Source of the DNA: Gymnogyps californianus
Taxonomy: Eukaryota > Chordata > Aves > Accipitriformes > Cathartidae
DNA length: 64,000 nt
Assembly (NCBI RefSeq): GCF_018139145.2
Contig: NC_059478.1
Location: forward strand, 25,575,001 to 25,639,000
Direction of reading: 5' to 3'
Below the pieces are notes generated by a model. That model saw only the letters and a program-made list of their open reading frames with translations. It was not told the DNA's origin and ran no database searches. Shown here in pieces: positions 1 to 15,000 of the stretch; positions within the stretch are counted from its first letter, which is position 1; each line of letters starts with the position of its first letter. Both the position numbers and the translations under genes were made by a program.

Positions 1-3000
1 AATTGTGTTCCCATTATTTTCTTCCTACATCAGTACCTGCAGCTCATAAACAGAAAATGGGTACTTCTTAAAGCACTGAACTACCACAATGGCAAATTCA
101 TTCAAGTTTATGGAGATTAGAAAAAGTTTAGAAAAGTCTGAATGCAAGAATTTAAGACTGTCATCAGCTTTCTAATTTAAAACAGAAATGTACATTATGA
201 TATAGATACATACAAACTACCTATATTTTAAACAATGGCAGCCTGCCTCCTTTTTATTCCAGGAGACTCTGCTCATCTTTTCCAACAAAAGGCTTCTTTA
301 GCTGTGATACGTGAGTTACAGAAAGAACGGCTCAACTCATGATAAGCAGACGCAAGAAGAAAGCTGGGTATGTTTTTTGGATGCGAGGCTCACTAGTAGG
401 TCTGAGGCAGCAAGTGACACCCATTTTCAAGCTTTATTTGCACACCATATCTTCAAGAACAAGGGGCATATTTCAGCTAAACATTCTCACCTAGACACAA
501 AGCACCATGAATTCAGCACAGGGATGTACTGGGAGGAAAGGGTGTCATGTTTCAGATGTGTGCTGGCTTAATGCTTCCGAGTTGCCTATTCCAGTCCTAG
601 GTCCTAGTTTGAAGTACAGGTTAGCACTGGAAACATCGCAGTTAAGTGCAACATCGAGGGACTGAGTGACTAGAAAAATAGCCCACAGATGCTGCTTCTC
701 CTGCTTCCCCCCATGCCCATGCGCTCCTCAGATGCCTCACCCACAGTCACCCAGTAATCCCAGTGCAAGAAGGATCAGAGAAATGAGGTGGAGAAGGATA
801 TAGAAACCAGCACTGAGAGCAAGTTCATAAGCATGGGACTCCTCCTTTCAGTGGCAATACTGGCTTTAAAATAAAACTCGTCAAACTACAGCTTTAGTGC
901 ATTATAACAAGATAATCTAGAATCCTTCTGCACACAACCTGTCTTGCCTGTTTGGCATGCTTATTGGTTTTAAGCAGGATGATTGCATGTTAAGTTGATG
1001 AGGTTTATTGTTACTTGTCAGGTTTCTTGTGCCTATTGTATGCTTTCATTAATTTTTAATTTACACAGCTTTTGCATACCCAGCCAACTTGAACAAACAA
1101 GCTTAGCTGGAGAGGTCAATGTCTATATACAGACATTTAAAACATACATTTTAGTTATACATTAGTTTTATTAGCAGTAATGCTTTGGCTGAGGAACAAA
1201 AAATTTTTAAAATGTTTTCATAGACTTAAGAAAGGAAGATTTGTTCTAACAATGCAAATTTAAATTAAGAAAAAATGACAATTAAAAGCTTTGAATCTAT
1301 ACACAGCAGCTAAATCAGCACACTTCCTCTGGGAGGAGGGTTAGGAATCTTGGATGTTGTGGTGGAGTAATTTGGGGTTTGCAGGGAATAGGAAAGAACT
1401 TGAAGGAACTTAACTCCTACAGGCAGAGAGATGCTCTCAGTACAACTTCCTCAGAAATCAGATTTCCACTAACACAGAAGCTTCAAGGTCTGCCAACAGG
1501 GAGTGAATACAGGTAGAAGGTGAGCAGGAACTCAGATGGAGCGTGGTCTTAAACAGTATTTGCCTTCTCCTTAACTCTGCTAGCTACCTCTTAATTTCCT
1601 GCCCATTTCTATAATTCACTCAGTTCTGTGCCAAAATTTCAAGTCCTTTTGCCTCAACTCTGAGGTAAAAGTAGAATCTATTATAGGACCTTCTTCCTTG
1701 TTCTTTGCCTTTTCCTTGTTCTGACTGCTCTTCTTGAGCTAGGGAAACCTCAGAAAAGAGGGTGGGCAAGTTTTGGGGGCACTGTGTCCTGCATGCTTCC
1801 TGGATTTTCAGGTCTGATACGCAAGAGGAAGTGGTTAGCAACTGCTTCTCAAAGGCCTGACTGTCCACAGTACTAACTCCACATCCAGAGAAAACTGAAC
1901 CGCTTTTGCAAAGACAAAATTTTTCATCCTCCATTTCAGAAGGATATTCTGCAATCTCTTCAGTCTTGACAGACCGAACAAGGTTCTGTGGTGAGGTCTG
2001 GAGGTTCTTCGTTCGTTTGTTTTATAAAATCATTTTCCCCATGCTTGGAAATAGCTCAGACTTCTAGCATATATAGCATGTTCTGTCCATATAACTGGTC
2101 TCTAAACAGCACCCAACACTGCACTATGCTTTGTTTCACTTAAAGGAACACTGTAAGGTAATGCCAGCAATTTTATTTGAACTTCCGTATGCTGTTCTGA
2201 TGTTGGAGGATGTACTCCTGCCGAATCTGATAGAACAGCAAATTACCTAATCAAACCAAAGGAGAGGTGGGAAAACAGGGACTCCTCCTCTCTTGCTAGC
2301 GACCCTTTAAGCAAGGAGGAAGAAGCAGAACTGGAGGTGGGAGGGCATCTTCTCAAGCAGACAATACCCAATATTAGGAATAAAATCAAATACCAGTTTA
2401 TATATTATGGAACACAATGCTAATCACTTGGAATATACATAAGGCTAATTGTGTTCTCGCCTCTGAAGCACTGCTGGCAAAACAGTATTTCCGTAGGAAG
2501 AATGGACTGCCAACAGGGAACAGACAGGTCCTATCTTTAAGGTCTTGGTCAAGCTCTCATCATCTACATAGAAGGAGCTATCAGTTACACTACCCTCTGC
2601 GCCTACTTACCTGTGACTCATACCCTAGAAAAAATTTGGGTCTATTTTGGCATCCCTTGCCAAAACCCTGCCAAACTGTTTAGTTTTAATCCTTCATCTC
2701 CTTTCAGGCCACCTCTGTGCAATGAAAGCATGGAAGTGATGTTTCAACCACCTGACCGCTCCAGAAGGAAAACTAGTAAATATTTTGGAAATATTGCTGA
2801 TCCAATTTAACATTTGTTTACAAGGCAGTTTGCCTCAGGCATATGCCTGTATACTCAACATAAACAGGGATTCACTCATGCAATTCAAACCTTTCACTGA
2901 TGTAACTTGCAGATTGCTGTAAAGCTTTTAAAGCTGTTGACATTATTATTAATTAGGGTTCCTCGCATATCGGAGCAAGTAACCTTTCAGCGATGTCTGG

Positions 3001-6000
3001 ATGATCATGTCTCTGCTTAGAAATATTCTGACAATCCTACAGCTGCTTTCCCATGCTGCTTTGCACAAGCTTCTGACTTCTCAGTCTGCTTACCTATGTG
3101 TCTCCATCTCCGAGGTCACAGTAACCAGATATTGCCTCCCTGTTTTATTGCTGGCAGGCAGTTAAACTGTCCCTGTGCACTCTGATTCTTCTAGGATCAA
3201 AGTACTTTGCAAGTACTTTGACCTGGCTGTGGCTAGCTGCATGGCCTGCCTGCTCACTGTGTCTCCAAACCATGTTCTGATCCTGGACCTTACCCCTTCC
3301 TTTAGAAGAAAGTGAGAAGTAGAGGAAGTCAGGGATCCAGGTACAGAAATAGTAATATATTTGAAGGAAATCTCATAAGAGTGATTGAGCGGGGCTCACA
3401 TTCAAAAGAACTAGTCGCTGTATAAATGCTGTACTGAGTTCACACGAGGGGTATACTGCAAAAATTGGTGGTTTTAATTTTCAGCTTGCTCCGTAGCTAC
3501 AAAGTTCTTTATTATTAAAAACACCCTAAATATAATTTAGATAATTATTTATTAAGTCATACAGATATATCAGGGCTTTCTGAAAATCCAGACATGCATA
3601 TTACTTCCAGTTTTTGCCTGGACTGAAGGAGAGGAGCATTTAAGCAATAGCTGAAATCTAGCCTGATTTCATCTTTCACAAGGCCTTTTTGATCTGTATT
3701 AACTGTACCTTTCCAGGTGGCCTTGGAATAAGCATCTGAAGAACATTTCCTAATATTGATGTTATAAATCTGCCAATACAGCTTTCAGCTTTGCCCCTAG
3801 TTTTTCACTGGATTTTCATTATTTTCCAAATAATCATTATATAGCTGAAAGTATTTTGTCATTATTCTCTTCCAAAAATGCATTTAATTGCTTTCCAGTT
3901 TTTCCTTACCTTGCCCTGTTCTGGTATCCAGCCTCACTGCTTAATTACACTTACAGATCTTTACTTACACAGCCTACTACATAAAATCATGTTCCCCCTC
4001 TAGCTCTAGCACCCACACCAATTCTTTCTTCATTCTTTTACACACCTCAGTCTTCATCTGGCCATTTCACCTTCACCTTTCCTGCCATGTGTCCAAAGTA
4101 CCATTTTAAAAGGAGCCCTCTGGAGTCCAAGTATATGACCTTCCCTGAGATTGCTTCCTGTTTCTGAGCTCACTGTATTATCCACAAAAATGCTGCACAT
4201 ATTATTTTTACTTACAGTGGCTCACCAACCTTACACTCAACAATTCAAACACTTCCTCTGCATTCAGCCTGCAGCCTTCATGTTAGTGACATATACAGCA
4301 AAGGTCAAACAGCTTTTTAGTTATCTGTGCCACCTTCTATCAATCTCTTTTGTGTAACAGTCTGTGTCTTCATCTGATTTGCAACTATTCTCCTCTCGTG
4401 ATGACAAGAGATTAAAACATTACCTTAGTTACCTTTCTAGGCTATTTGCACTATGCTATATAATATAACTTTGATTGACTGAGTCCACAATAAAGTGAGA
4501 CACATGAGATGATAAAAATAATTAAAAAGAAAAGACTGCATCATAGGACTCCCTACTAAATGACAGGGAAACAGTCCTGAAGTAGATCAGCATTTGGCTC
4601 TGTTGCAAAACCTCTCTCAAAAACAGCCTACTTCCTTGCTGTGACAGCAGAAGGAATCTTAAAAAAAAAAGTTAGGGTCAGGTGCATTTTATTCAAGTCT
4701 CACAGTCAAGCCATCAAGTCATCACGCTCATATGGACATATATTCATGCCTCGAGGATGAATGTATTAAAAGAATGTCTAAACTCTATGTTTGATTGAAG
4801 AAAGCTCAATTTAATTGAGAAGACAAACCTGTTCTTCAGTTCAGATCACACTGTTTGTAAAACTGGAATCTCAAATGTTTTTCTAAACACTGAAATGTAC
4901 CCACAGTCAGATACACATATTCATAGTAGTGACACCTGTATCAAGTCAAAAATCTCATGTCACTAGGAAAATTTGCAGTGACAAATAGAAGCTTAAAGAA
5001 ATACATCAGTCCAGATAATATTAAGCTGCAATGTTGATGCTATGGAGTCAGAGTGGGTTGTGGTTGTTTTCAGAGTAGTAGTATATAATGTCACTATACT
5101 CTAACTTCTTGCAGCAAGAGAGAAACCTGCCAAGTGTAACAAAACTTTGCCAAACAAAACTAGTCAGCATGTGTTACGAGAGCTTTAGCACAGGTTCAGA
5201 AGATGTACAGAAACTAGGCACAAAACAAAACCCAAAACCTTTTAAAAGCCTGATAGTAATTGTGACTCCACTAATTTCTATTACTAAAAACAGTTGTGAG
5301 AAATACACAGAAAAAGTTGGAGCCTTTACCATTTTCCTTTTAGTACAAAGGCTTGGTATTGGTCAAAGATCCTACTTTGATAACTTTAGTAACTTCTAGC
5401 ATCACCAATTCAGCAAAGTAACAAGTTCAGTTACTACAGCATATTCCACACCTACAGTCAAACAAGTTCTCCAATTTTTTTGCCAAACTAAAGTGAATTT
5501 ATAATTAGTGAGACAGCAGTACCATTGATACTTTGTAAATCCATTTGCTTGTGCCAAAAAAACCCCAATTTTTCTTTTGTATTTTGTTTTTCTTCATTGC
5601 CCACTGATGTAGAACCAGGGCCCAAAATACAGCATTCATTTATTTTAAACAAACCATTTATTGATAGGAATCTGTGCATATCTCTCTGCCGTTAACTTGA
5701 TCTCAATCAAATCATAAAGGCAAAAAGAGACTACAGTCTTATTTTGAGAGAAAGCACAGATTAATCAGAGGACTATTGTTCCACAGTTTGAGATGAGATA
5801 TAAACAGGCACAGCCTGGGTGGGGAAGTTGACTGATTTTGTAGCCAGTTCAGCAGAATGTAACCATATATATTTCCCTTTGCAATCCAGGAGAAGGAACA
5901 TGGACCCACCTCTTAAGAGCTAGGCAAGAAAATGCAGAAGAGCATTGTTATACCACAACCTCAGTACGTTGCTCAACTGTGTACTTTATACTTGAGTCTA

Positions 6001-9000
6001 ATGTCATAGTCAGGAAAGAAAAAGAAATATTGAGTTTGAAGTACAGAACTGGGAGCTTATTCTTCATTTTTAATGTTAGCTATCATCATAAGCTATCATC
6101 AGCTCATTGAACAGCCCGGGGCATGCTACTTCACTTACTTTCATTCCCTCTTTAACTGTATCTATAAAATGGAGGTGATATTGCTATCTAACTGCCAGGG
6201 AAACTGGAAGTTTGACATCTGCAAATGACTATTGTAACATCCAAAGATAATACATGATCAGATACTGTATCTATGTCCTTATTTTCCTATTTAATTTTTA
6301 ATACTTATGGTTAAATATTTGTCATGTTACTATGGGTTTATCCTGTATGAAAGATGATGTTATTTACATAATCTGCAGATGCTTTTGAAGCAAAAAATGC
6401 TTCAGGCTGAGTTTTCCTGGCATATAATTGCACCTCCAGTCTTTTACAGTATATTAACAGTTTGGTACCAAGCACGCAGTCCCCTCACTGTACCAACAAT
6501 GTCATCATTGCTATTCAAACACATTTGTTGGGTTTGTTTTCAAAATCTGTATGGGAACCTTGAGAGAGAGAGTTTTATTTTGGGCAGAAATAATTTCCTT
6601 ACATTTCCTTTATAAATCTTTCAAATAAACATTACCATGCATAAGTAAGGAAGTCAATCTCACATTTCAGAACAGAGCCTGCTGGCATACAACTATTGCT
6701 ACTATAATCACAGCACTAGGACTTGACCACAACCACAAATAAGATGAGAGCAGGCAGTATGAAGGAGCTACATTTTGCTTACTTGAGGATACTTAAGTTT
6801 TTATAAATCGCTACATTTAATAACTTTCAGGCTATAGCCAAAAAGAAAAGTTCTAAGTAGTTTCATGTTATTTAAGCCTTTATGGAACTGCTCTTCTTGA
6901 GAATTAAGTTCTCCTAGCAAAAAGTAGCTAATTAAGTATACCATGCAATTTCTTATGTGTCTCATTGTTGTCAGTAAGGGCTAGGAAGCACAGGAATTGG
7001 ATCTGCAGGACTTAACTGCAGGCAGCTGATGTGAAAGTTTACAAACTTTCATTAATGACTCAATGTTAGACATATTGTCAGCTATGGATTAGTTAGCAAA
7101 GCAATGCTGTCTCAGTATCAATTACTCCAGCAGATGTTTCATAGCTCTATCCTCTCCTCAACCCCTCATCCAAGAAGACCATCGAACAGAAGGCCTCACC
7201 CATGCAGAGCAGTGCCTGCTGCTGCTGCCCAGCACGAAGGGCCACGCACCCGCCCCGAAGCGCTCTCAGGCTGTGACAAGCACAGCGAGACCGGGTCAGC
7301 AGCCGTGGCGACTCCCAGGCACAGGAAGCTCACACAGACAGGAGAAGGCAGTCCCTATAATTTGGATAGGGCCTCAGCAGCTACTGGGAATGGGATGTTT
7401 TGGACGACTTGCATACTACAGAATTCCCAACAACTGGAGCAGTACAGACCAACAGAAGCCCTAACGTAAGGTTTTGGAGTTCCTTTCTCTAATCATTACC
7501 AATGGCTTTAAGGGGCTATGAGGAAGCGTTCCCTATGGATCTGAGACTGTAAACAACATCTCTTTTCTGCTACTGCCATCAATAATAATTTGCACTTCTC
7601 ATTTTTAGATTTCATGGTAGTCAGTAACACATGCATGTGTATTACCATCACACACATTCTCCAGACACAGGCAGTGAAATCCATCACTGAAATATACTTA
7701 ACTTTCCCGCCCCTCCCAATGACCAGCGCATCACAATGATCTTAAGTGATGCACTCTTGTTCTCTAGGTGCAGTCGTGTTAATACTGGACATATGCCAGC
7801 ACAGTTATTTGAAGAACAGTAAATCAGCACCTGTCTCTCAGTATCAGCTATGAATGAGCTTACACAAATGTGCGTGTTTGCCAGCTGGCAAAATGCAGAA
7901 AATCCCCGAGCTGCCAACCCAGCACATCTCCATCCAGAACAGAAAACTAAACAGATCATTTAACTGTGCTTGAGAAATTATTACGGAAAACAGGACAAAA
8001 AGCACACAAGCATTTCTGTGCCAAGGGAATCTTGCCACCTGCTTTGCCCCTGGGAAACTGCACAATGATACTCAGATTGGCACAACTTTTCTTCCTGAAG
8101 AAAATCAAAGGCCCAAAGGACTCTGAACTACATAAGTCACTATACTAAACACAAAATCCAACCAGGGGGTTATCTCTTATTGCAAGGTCCCACTTGTTAC
8201 AGTATCAGAGTGCCTTTCTTATTGTTGACAGAATTTGTGAGCATTCTCTCTAGTTGTGAGGACAAAGACTTAACTCAGACACTCAACATATCAGCTGCAC
8301 AACAAGAGTGAGAAGAGGCCAAGTTTCCAAACAGGTGATAAGTACATTTCAAAATGGACAACTTTACATTAATTTACATTCAGTTTTTGACTGAGTATTC
8401 TTTTAGCATCGAGTTTATTTCAGTGATTTTTGTTCTGGCTTTTTACTAAAGAAACAAATCCTTCATTTTCAGACTATAATGATAGTTCTGCCATATTTTC
8501 CAAAGATTTCTTTCTTCAGCAGAGAAGCTGGCTGACCAAACCAGAGAAAGTGAAACGTAGTGTAAGCAAAACTCTCTTTCCCCTGTTTTTTAATTTGCTT
8601 CACTCAGTATAGTTTTAGACTTTACTTGTAGTGATGCCAAGTGTAGGAAAAAGTACTACAGAAATATGATTTTGAAAATTTTCTTAAAATTTTTCAACAC
8701 CGCTACAAAAGGCAAGGCTTTCATGAGATCTGCTACCTGGTGACAGCTTCTGAGTCACTCCCAGTGTTTCCTCAGCTGATGTTATAAGGTGATTATAACA
8801 TGCATATCTCAAGACTTGTAGCCAGAAAATAAATAAATAAAAATCAGGACTTATTTCAGATAACAACTGTGAACTAGCCCTCCATTCTACTTTGTATTTC
8901 AAAGCATTCTCAATTCTGTTAAATGTAAGAGTGCCCTGCAAGTCAGACAGGTAATTCTCATTTTTAATGATACTCACACATGAGTGGGGATGAAGCGAGT

Positions 9001-12000
9001 ATTTTGCCCTGATTGTGCAATCCATAAAGAATAACGCAGATGAGGTTTTTAATTCCTACATTAATGATCCATTGGAGTAAGGGCTATTTATTACTACTTC
9101 TCCCCACAGCCTATGCCCTATAAAAGCAGTGGCTAATTAAGTGACAAGGACTAGGATGACAGCGACTTGGCACCTCAATAACCAAAAAATCATTAGCAAG
9201 AGGAAGACAACTGTCTGTTTTAGTGGTTACCATACAAATCATCTTAGCAGTCGGTAGAAGGGTTCCAAAAGGCTGGTACTTCTCACATCAGTGTGAGACA
9301 AACCAAACTTAAAAGACTTCTACTTTGACTAAGAAAGCACCAGCATCCTCAGGATTTATGCCTCATCTCAGTTCCAGAATGGTGCTTCTTCCTACTCCTG
9401 ACAAGTATCAGAGTAGAAAGAGACTGATTAGAACCACCTAGCTGATATAACTCAAGAGATTGAAATGAAGTTCCAAAGCTATTCTAGCCTTCTTGGCAAG
9501 TTTATATAATACAGAGTGACTGTATTCCCAAGCAAACAATTAGTGGCGTGCTTTAACACTGTAACTTCACATAAGAGACCTTAAGCCTCAAATACCTTAC
9601 TTCTGTCATCTTGAGCGAGGTGAAAGAGTTTCCTCTGCTAGTCAAAAGGGGAAGATTTTCAGCTTAAAACTGAACCCCACTGAAATAAGAAATGAGACCA
9701 GAAGGCATGTGTGGACAAGATTTGCTGTCTGTCTTTCTAACAGGCATCACATCACACAGGGATGGTAGTGACAACTGCAATGGCTCTATCCCATTGCGAC
9801 AGAATGAATGAAGAAATTTAGAAGAGGAACAACGTACCACACCTGGGTGAGGGAAGACACACACTGCTCAAATGAGTATCACTTCTCAGTCACAAGGTAT
9901 ATTCCCCACGCCTACAAGATCAAATATTAGATCTGCGTAACCAATACGTGGAATAATCCACTTACTCATTCCCTTCTCATTTTCCAACCTACAAGGACTT
10001 CTTCTGCCACTATATGTCACAAGCAGAGCCTGAAGTATCTCATTTCGCCTGATATAGCAACACCAATCTCAAGGAGAAAAAATCCAAACACTTCAGTTAA
10101 AAAAAAAAAAATATCCAATTGTCTAGACCATTAGTTTCCAAAGTAGGTGGCCTTAAACTGTTGGTAGCTCTAAGTTTCTCAACGTCTTGCCAAGCTTAAT
10201 CAAGAACTTTCTTAAAAAACAGGATGGCTACAAATATCACCAATGAACCAACAGGAGAGAGAAGACAACTTCTGGTTAGTGAGGCTGTTCCCACAGCCAT
10301 TTAATTTTTAAAAATCAGAGCAATTCTTATTAGAACTTCTAGCCATTTGGCCTTATTATGCCTTTTTTTCACTACACTGCAGAGTATCTTCAAACAACTG
10401 TTTTCTCATTGTAAGACTGTTTATGCACTGTAGTGACATAATTTTTTATACACCAAACACGTTAAGACTCAAGTCATTCACTGAATCACTTTTCTAGTTA
10501 TTAAACCAATTTTTATTGTTTATTTTTCCCCATGTGTTGACACCAAGTGTTACAGTTCTCCAGCTTTAGAAAAGTCAAATATCCAATGTTGAAAAAGTAC
10601 TTAATACATACAACTGGACAGTTTCCTACAAGTACTTCACAGGGTAACTAAAATAAAATACCTTTTAAGCCTATCAAATAGTCCCACAAATATCAAGGAT
10701 ACTGTGTGATCTCACCTCTAACATTTTACAAAGTTTTTGAACACCACCTACTTTTGTTCAGGCCCCTGATCAGGCTGCTAATTCCAGAGGCAAAGAGGAT
10801 CCCTTCCGAGTGCAAACTTTACACTAAATGTTCAAAACAACACATTAGAAAATGAGAGAACTTTGAAACAGAAGCAGTAAGGACAAAGAAAAAGCATGAG
10901 ATAGATTTGAGGTTTCCTGTGAATTTCATATTATCAGCTGACTTCTACTTCAGTGCTGCTTTCAGATTATTTTTAACCTGAATACCAGAAATACTTCCTT
11001 GTGAGTTATAAAGAAAACTATTTCTGTTGTACTTCAAATCTCTAAATCAACAGTGTTACTATTTTGTTGCTTAAGACAAAATGACAATCATTCTAAATAG
11101 AAAAGGTATGAGGAAAGCATATACAGATGATGGAAGGCAAATCTTCCAGATGCTTTCTCGCTTCCTCACTAGATTTTTACCATCCCTTTGCCAAGAGCTT
11201 CTGCCCTCCCAGCTCAACCAGATGAAGGGGCTGTTCATGCACGTCGTCTTCACAGGAAGTCAGAGTAGCCTGATCTACTGCTGGAGGTTTTTCAGTCCAG
11301 TGTGGCTTATGATGCAACCACTCCTCTCTTGCTCAATAAAATTGATTCTTCAGAGATACCTGGGAGTTACTATCTTCCATTGCAGTAGTCTCTACAACGA
11401 GCTTTAAAGAATAGGTTAAAGAGATGTCCATGAAGAACGACAGATAAAGCTGCTTTTGCCCTGGGACAAAAGGATGAAGAGCAAGATGACATGGAGTCTT
11501 TTTCAACCCTATGTTTTTGACTCCCCAAATCTATAAAGCAAAGAAAAACACATAAAGATGTACAGCATGGTAGGAAGATCTACACAGTAATAAAAATGCC
11601 AAAGCTTGACATAAGCAAAACTTGCAAAAAGCAATTATGCCTACTGGGCAAGAATTAGTTTCCAGGAAAAAAAATAAGTGCAATTATCTCCAGTACGCTA
11701 CTACGACAAGAGAAAAAGTCTTGTTACTGCATTGTAAGTCCGGGGACACGATACAAGTTCACACACGCACTGTGTTAACCAAGCTATGGTTCCAGCAACG
11801 TGAAATCTCATATACAACAGCTACCATAAAAGAAAAACACCTACACACAATTAGTCTTCCTATCTTCCTCTACATAAAAACCACACAAGCATTCTGCCCA
11901 ATTAAGTGATTTTATAGAGATATTAATGTCACCTTGAAGAACATAATTTTGGCCTAAAGTCTGGTGACAGCACAATGAAACTGTTCAAAAGCAAAAGCCA

Positions 12001-15000
12001 GAGTTGTACTAAGAGCCAAATTCATCTCTTAGTTTGGTATTAACAAAGAAACCAACTTTTTCCTGTTGTCAGTGGTTTTGTTGAGAGTTTTGAAATAGTA
12101 ATCAAAAGAGTATGTTAGGATTAAGAAAAGTTTGTCTCCAGTTGGAATGCCCAGAATCTCCTTGATTTATGCTGACATTTAACCCCTTCCTCCTTAAAAG
12201 AATTCAGGGGGGAAGGTATTGGTTTGACAGTCCTGAAAACTGACATCCCATTTATGCGGCAAACAGGTGCACAGAGACGAGACAGTAGGAACTTGCTTGT
12301 AGAGTCCTGGGACTGTGCTGGGGCCTTATCCTGCAGGAGGGAGCTCCATACCAGTTCTATTCTCGGCCATCCTAAAAAGACTGGCAACAATGCAAGGACT
12401 CACATTTAGATTTAAAACACACTTGACAGTTCAAATATTGCAGTGCCTGCTTATCTGTCAAAACCGAAGTTAATAAAGATTCCAGTTCTGGAAAGTGCTG
12501 TCTGCAAACTCTGAGCCACTGGTTTCCAACACCTTCTCCAGTGGGATTTTGCTAAACATGGGCTGAAAACCAAGCAGCAGCTCCCTTGCCTTGAATTCAG
12601 ATTCTCTTGCCCTTTTTTCTGCACCTTTTCCACATCCTTTTTGCAGTCATCCTCTCCTTTTAATCTGAACTGGCATTCCCTTCTCCACATTCTCATTTAT
12701 AAAACTACTCAAATATCTCCTTCCCTCCTTCCACACATTCACAGACATTTTACTCTTGGAAGAAGGCCTCCGTTGACATGATATATCACTAAATGCCACA
12801 GGAAAACTGAACCCTCTGTCAGTAATGAGTTGCTAGTAGAGTCAATAAGCAAATAGACAGGACCAGCTGTAGAAACAACTCAAACTGGGAAGTTCTAGCT
12901 ATAAAAGGGCAGTTAAAAATAATAATAAAATATGGCCTGAATACACCAAAGGAGGTTCTAGAATCTTCTATAATGGAAGTTTAAAGGACAGGCCGAAAAT
13001 AGCTGCCAAGAACAGATCGCATACACTTAAGCCTGGCTCAGCTAAGGATACTGTAGCAGTTCTCATAACATCCCTTCCTAGCTTTACATTAATTTTAAAA
13101 TCAGGTGATGAGATTTATTAAGCTAATTGTATAAATGTTTTACAATAGCAATATACATACACGAACACACAGACTTCTGTAAGACATCTGATTTCGTGCC
13201 ACAACCCACTAGAACTAGATTACAGACTGGCTAACGATAGCTCAAGATACAGTTGTACGTGACAAAGCAGCATAAGATAGGGAAGTCTTTTACTGACCTT
13301 CCAGAGTAACTGAGCTAGGCCTCCTGTTACTCAATATTCTGCGTTCACTTCCAGCTCACTGATGGAAGTTGCCACTCAGAAAAATTTGAAACTTCTAAGT
13401 TTATAGCATTACCCTGTTCACTTTATTTCACTAAGTAGTGAAGGCCAACTTCGTATCTTAGGTCCATCTGAGCAAAAATTAACATATCCAAATGAAAAAC
13501 TTCACTACAAACAAGGATTGAAGGCTAGAGACCTTCAATCTCCCCAAAGAACAGGAGACCCACCCATTAAACTTAAGATACTAATGTGCTATGATAACAA
13601 GTGATGTGTGTTATAAAAGAGTATGACAAAGCAAAAGGATAATTTTTACATGTCATTGTTAAGAACAAAACTAAGGCATTCTGAGTTAGGACGTCCACTT
13701 TAAAAAGAGAAAGATGTTAGAGAAGATGTTGGAAAGACTTAAACCTATATTGCAAGAACTAGGTCATTCCCAGAGTGGGGGGTGGGACAGGAAAGAGACA
13801 GAAATTGGGACTACTTAACACACCAAAAGGGTCAAAACCTAACTTCATAATGTACATCAAGTTTTATAGGGAGGAAAAAGGAGGTACTAAAAAGACACTG
13901 GCCCAGCCAAAACAATACAAAGAACAACTGGGTGGACTAGCAGGTCCAGAGACTGCAAGTTAGGTACAAATTTACAACAGTGAGATTACACACTGAGCAC
14001 TGGAATCCATGATACTGTCTTTGAGGTCTTCAGTTCAAAACTGAATTAAAAAACCAACAACAGGGGGAGGGGGTATTCCTGTGTTGTATGTGGCGTCAAT
14101 ATATGCTGTAGACAAAATACCAGTTACTGGTAAAATACAATGACCTTTGATTTTGTGGCAGTGTGTGTGTAGATGACCTAATAACTCTTCCAAGCCTTAA
14201 CTGTTTGAGAAGTCCATAACGCCTTTATTTTTAAACATAGAGTTTAACCATGAGACATAATGGGCAAAGCATAACATGAAAATAGACATTCGTGCCAATC
14301 AAGACAGATACTTTTTTTTTTTTTGGTCAAGTGACCTGTCTGTTCTCATAACTTTTGTGTCTGAAGTCCTATGAGTTAGTCCCTCACTTACTCTATTGTA
14401 CAGTTCTTACTCTGCACTGTTTATTCTAGTTAGCAAGTTCTGTCAAATCTAGGTCAGAGGCCAAAAGAAGAAAGTGACATCAAACATTTCTGCACTGGAC
14501 TCCTCAAGGCCTGCAAAATTATAGACAAACACAGAGAGAGGTGTTAATCAAGCAGAATGGTAATAAAGTCATAAAGCGCAAAAAAAACCCCTCTTAATGA
14601 GTCACTTTGGGAAAGCCAGGTCAGTAGTATCTCTCAGATCTACCACAGTCAGATATTCCCACCAGCATGACAATGTGCCTGAGAGACATAGTATCATAAA
14701 TGATACAAAACATAAATGATACTAGATAGCGTATATTAGAGGTAACAGAACTACAAGTTTTATCCTAAGTACATTACAAGTATTTGATAAAAAAATAATT
14801 ATATATAAGTTTTCTTCACACTACCTCTAAGTACAATGCCACATCAGCCCTGTTTCTCCTTTCACATTAGACAGCTGGATGCTGCTTATCTTAATGCACC
14901 TTGAAGACATTAAATAAATACAAGAAACAGGATCCTAGCCTCAGCCATACGGTATATATTTAGACAGGCACACCTTCCCTGATCAGTCAGCACTTTTGAA

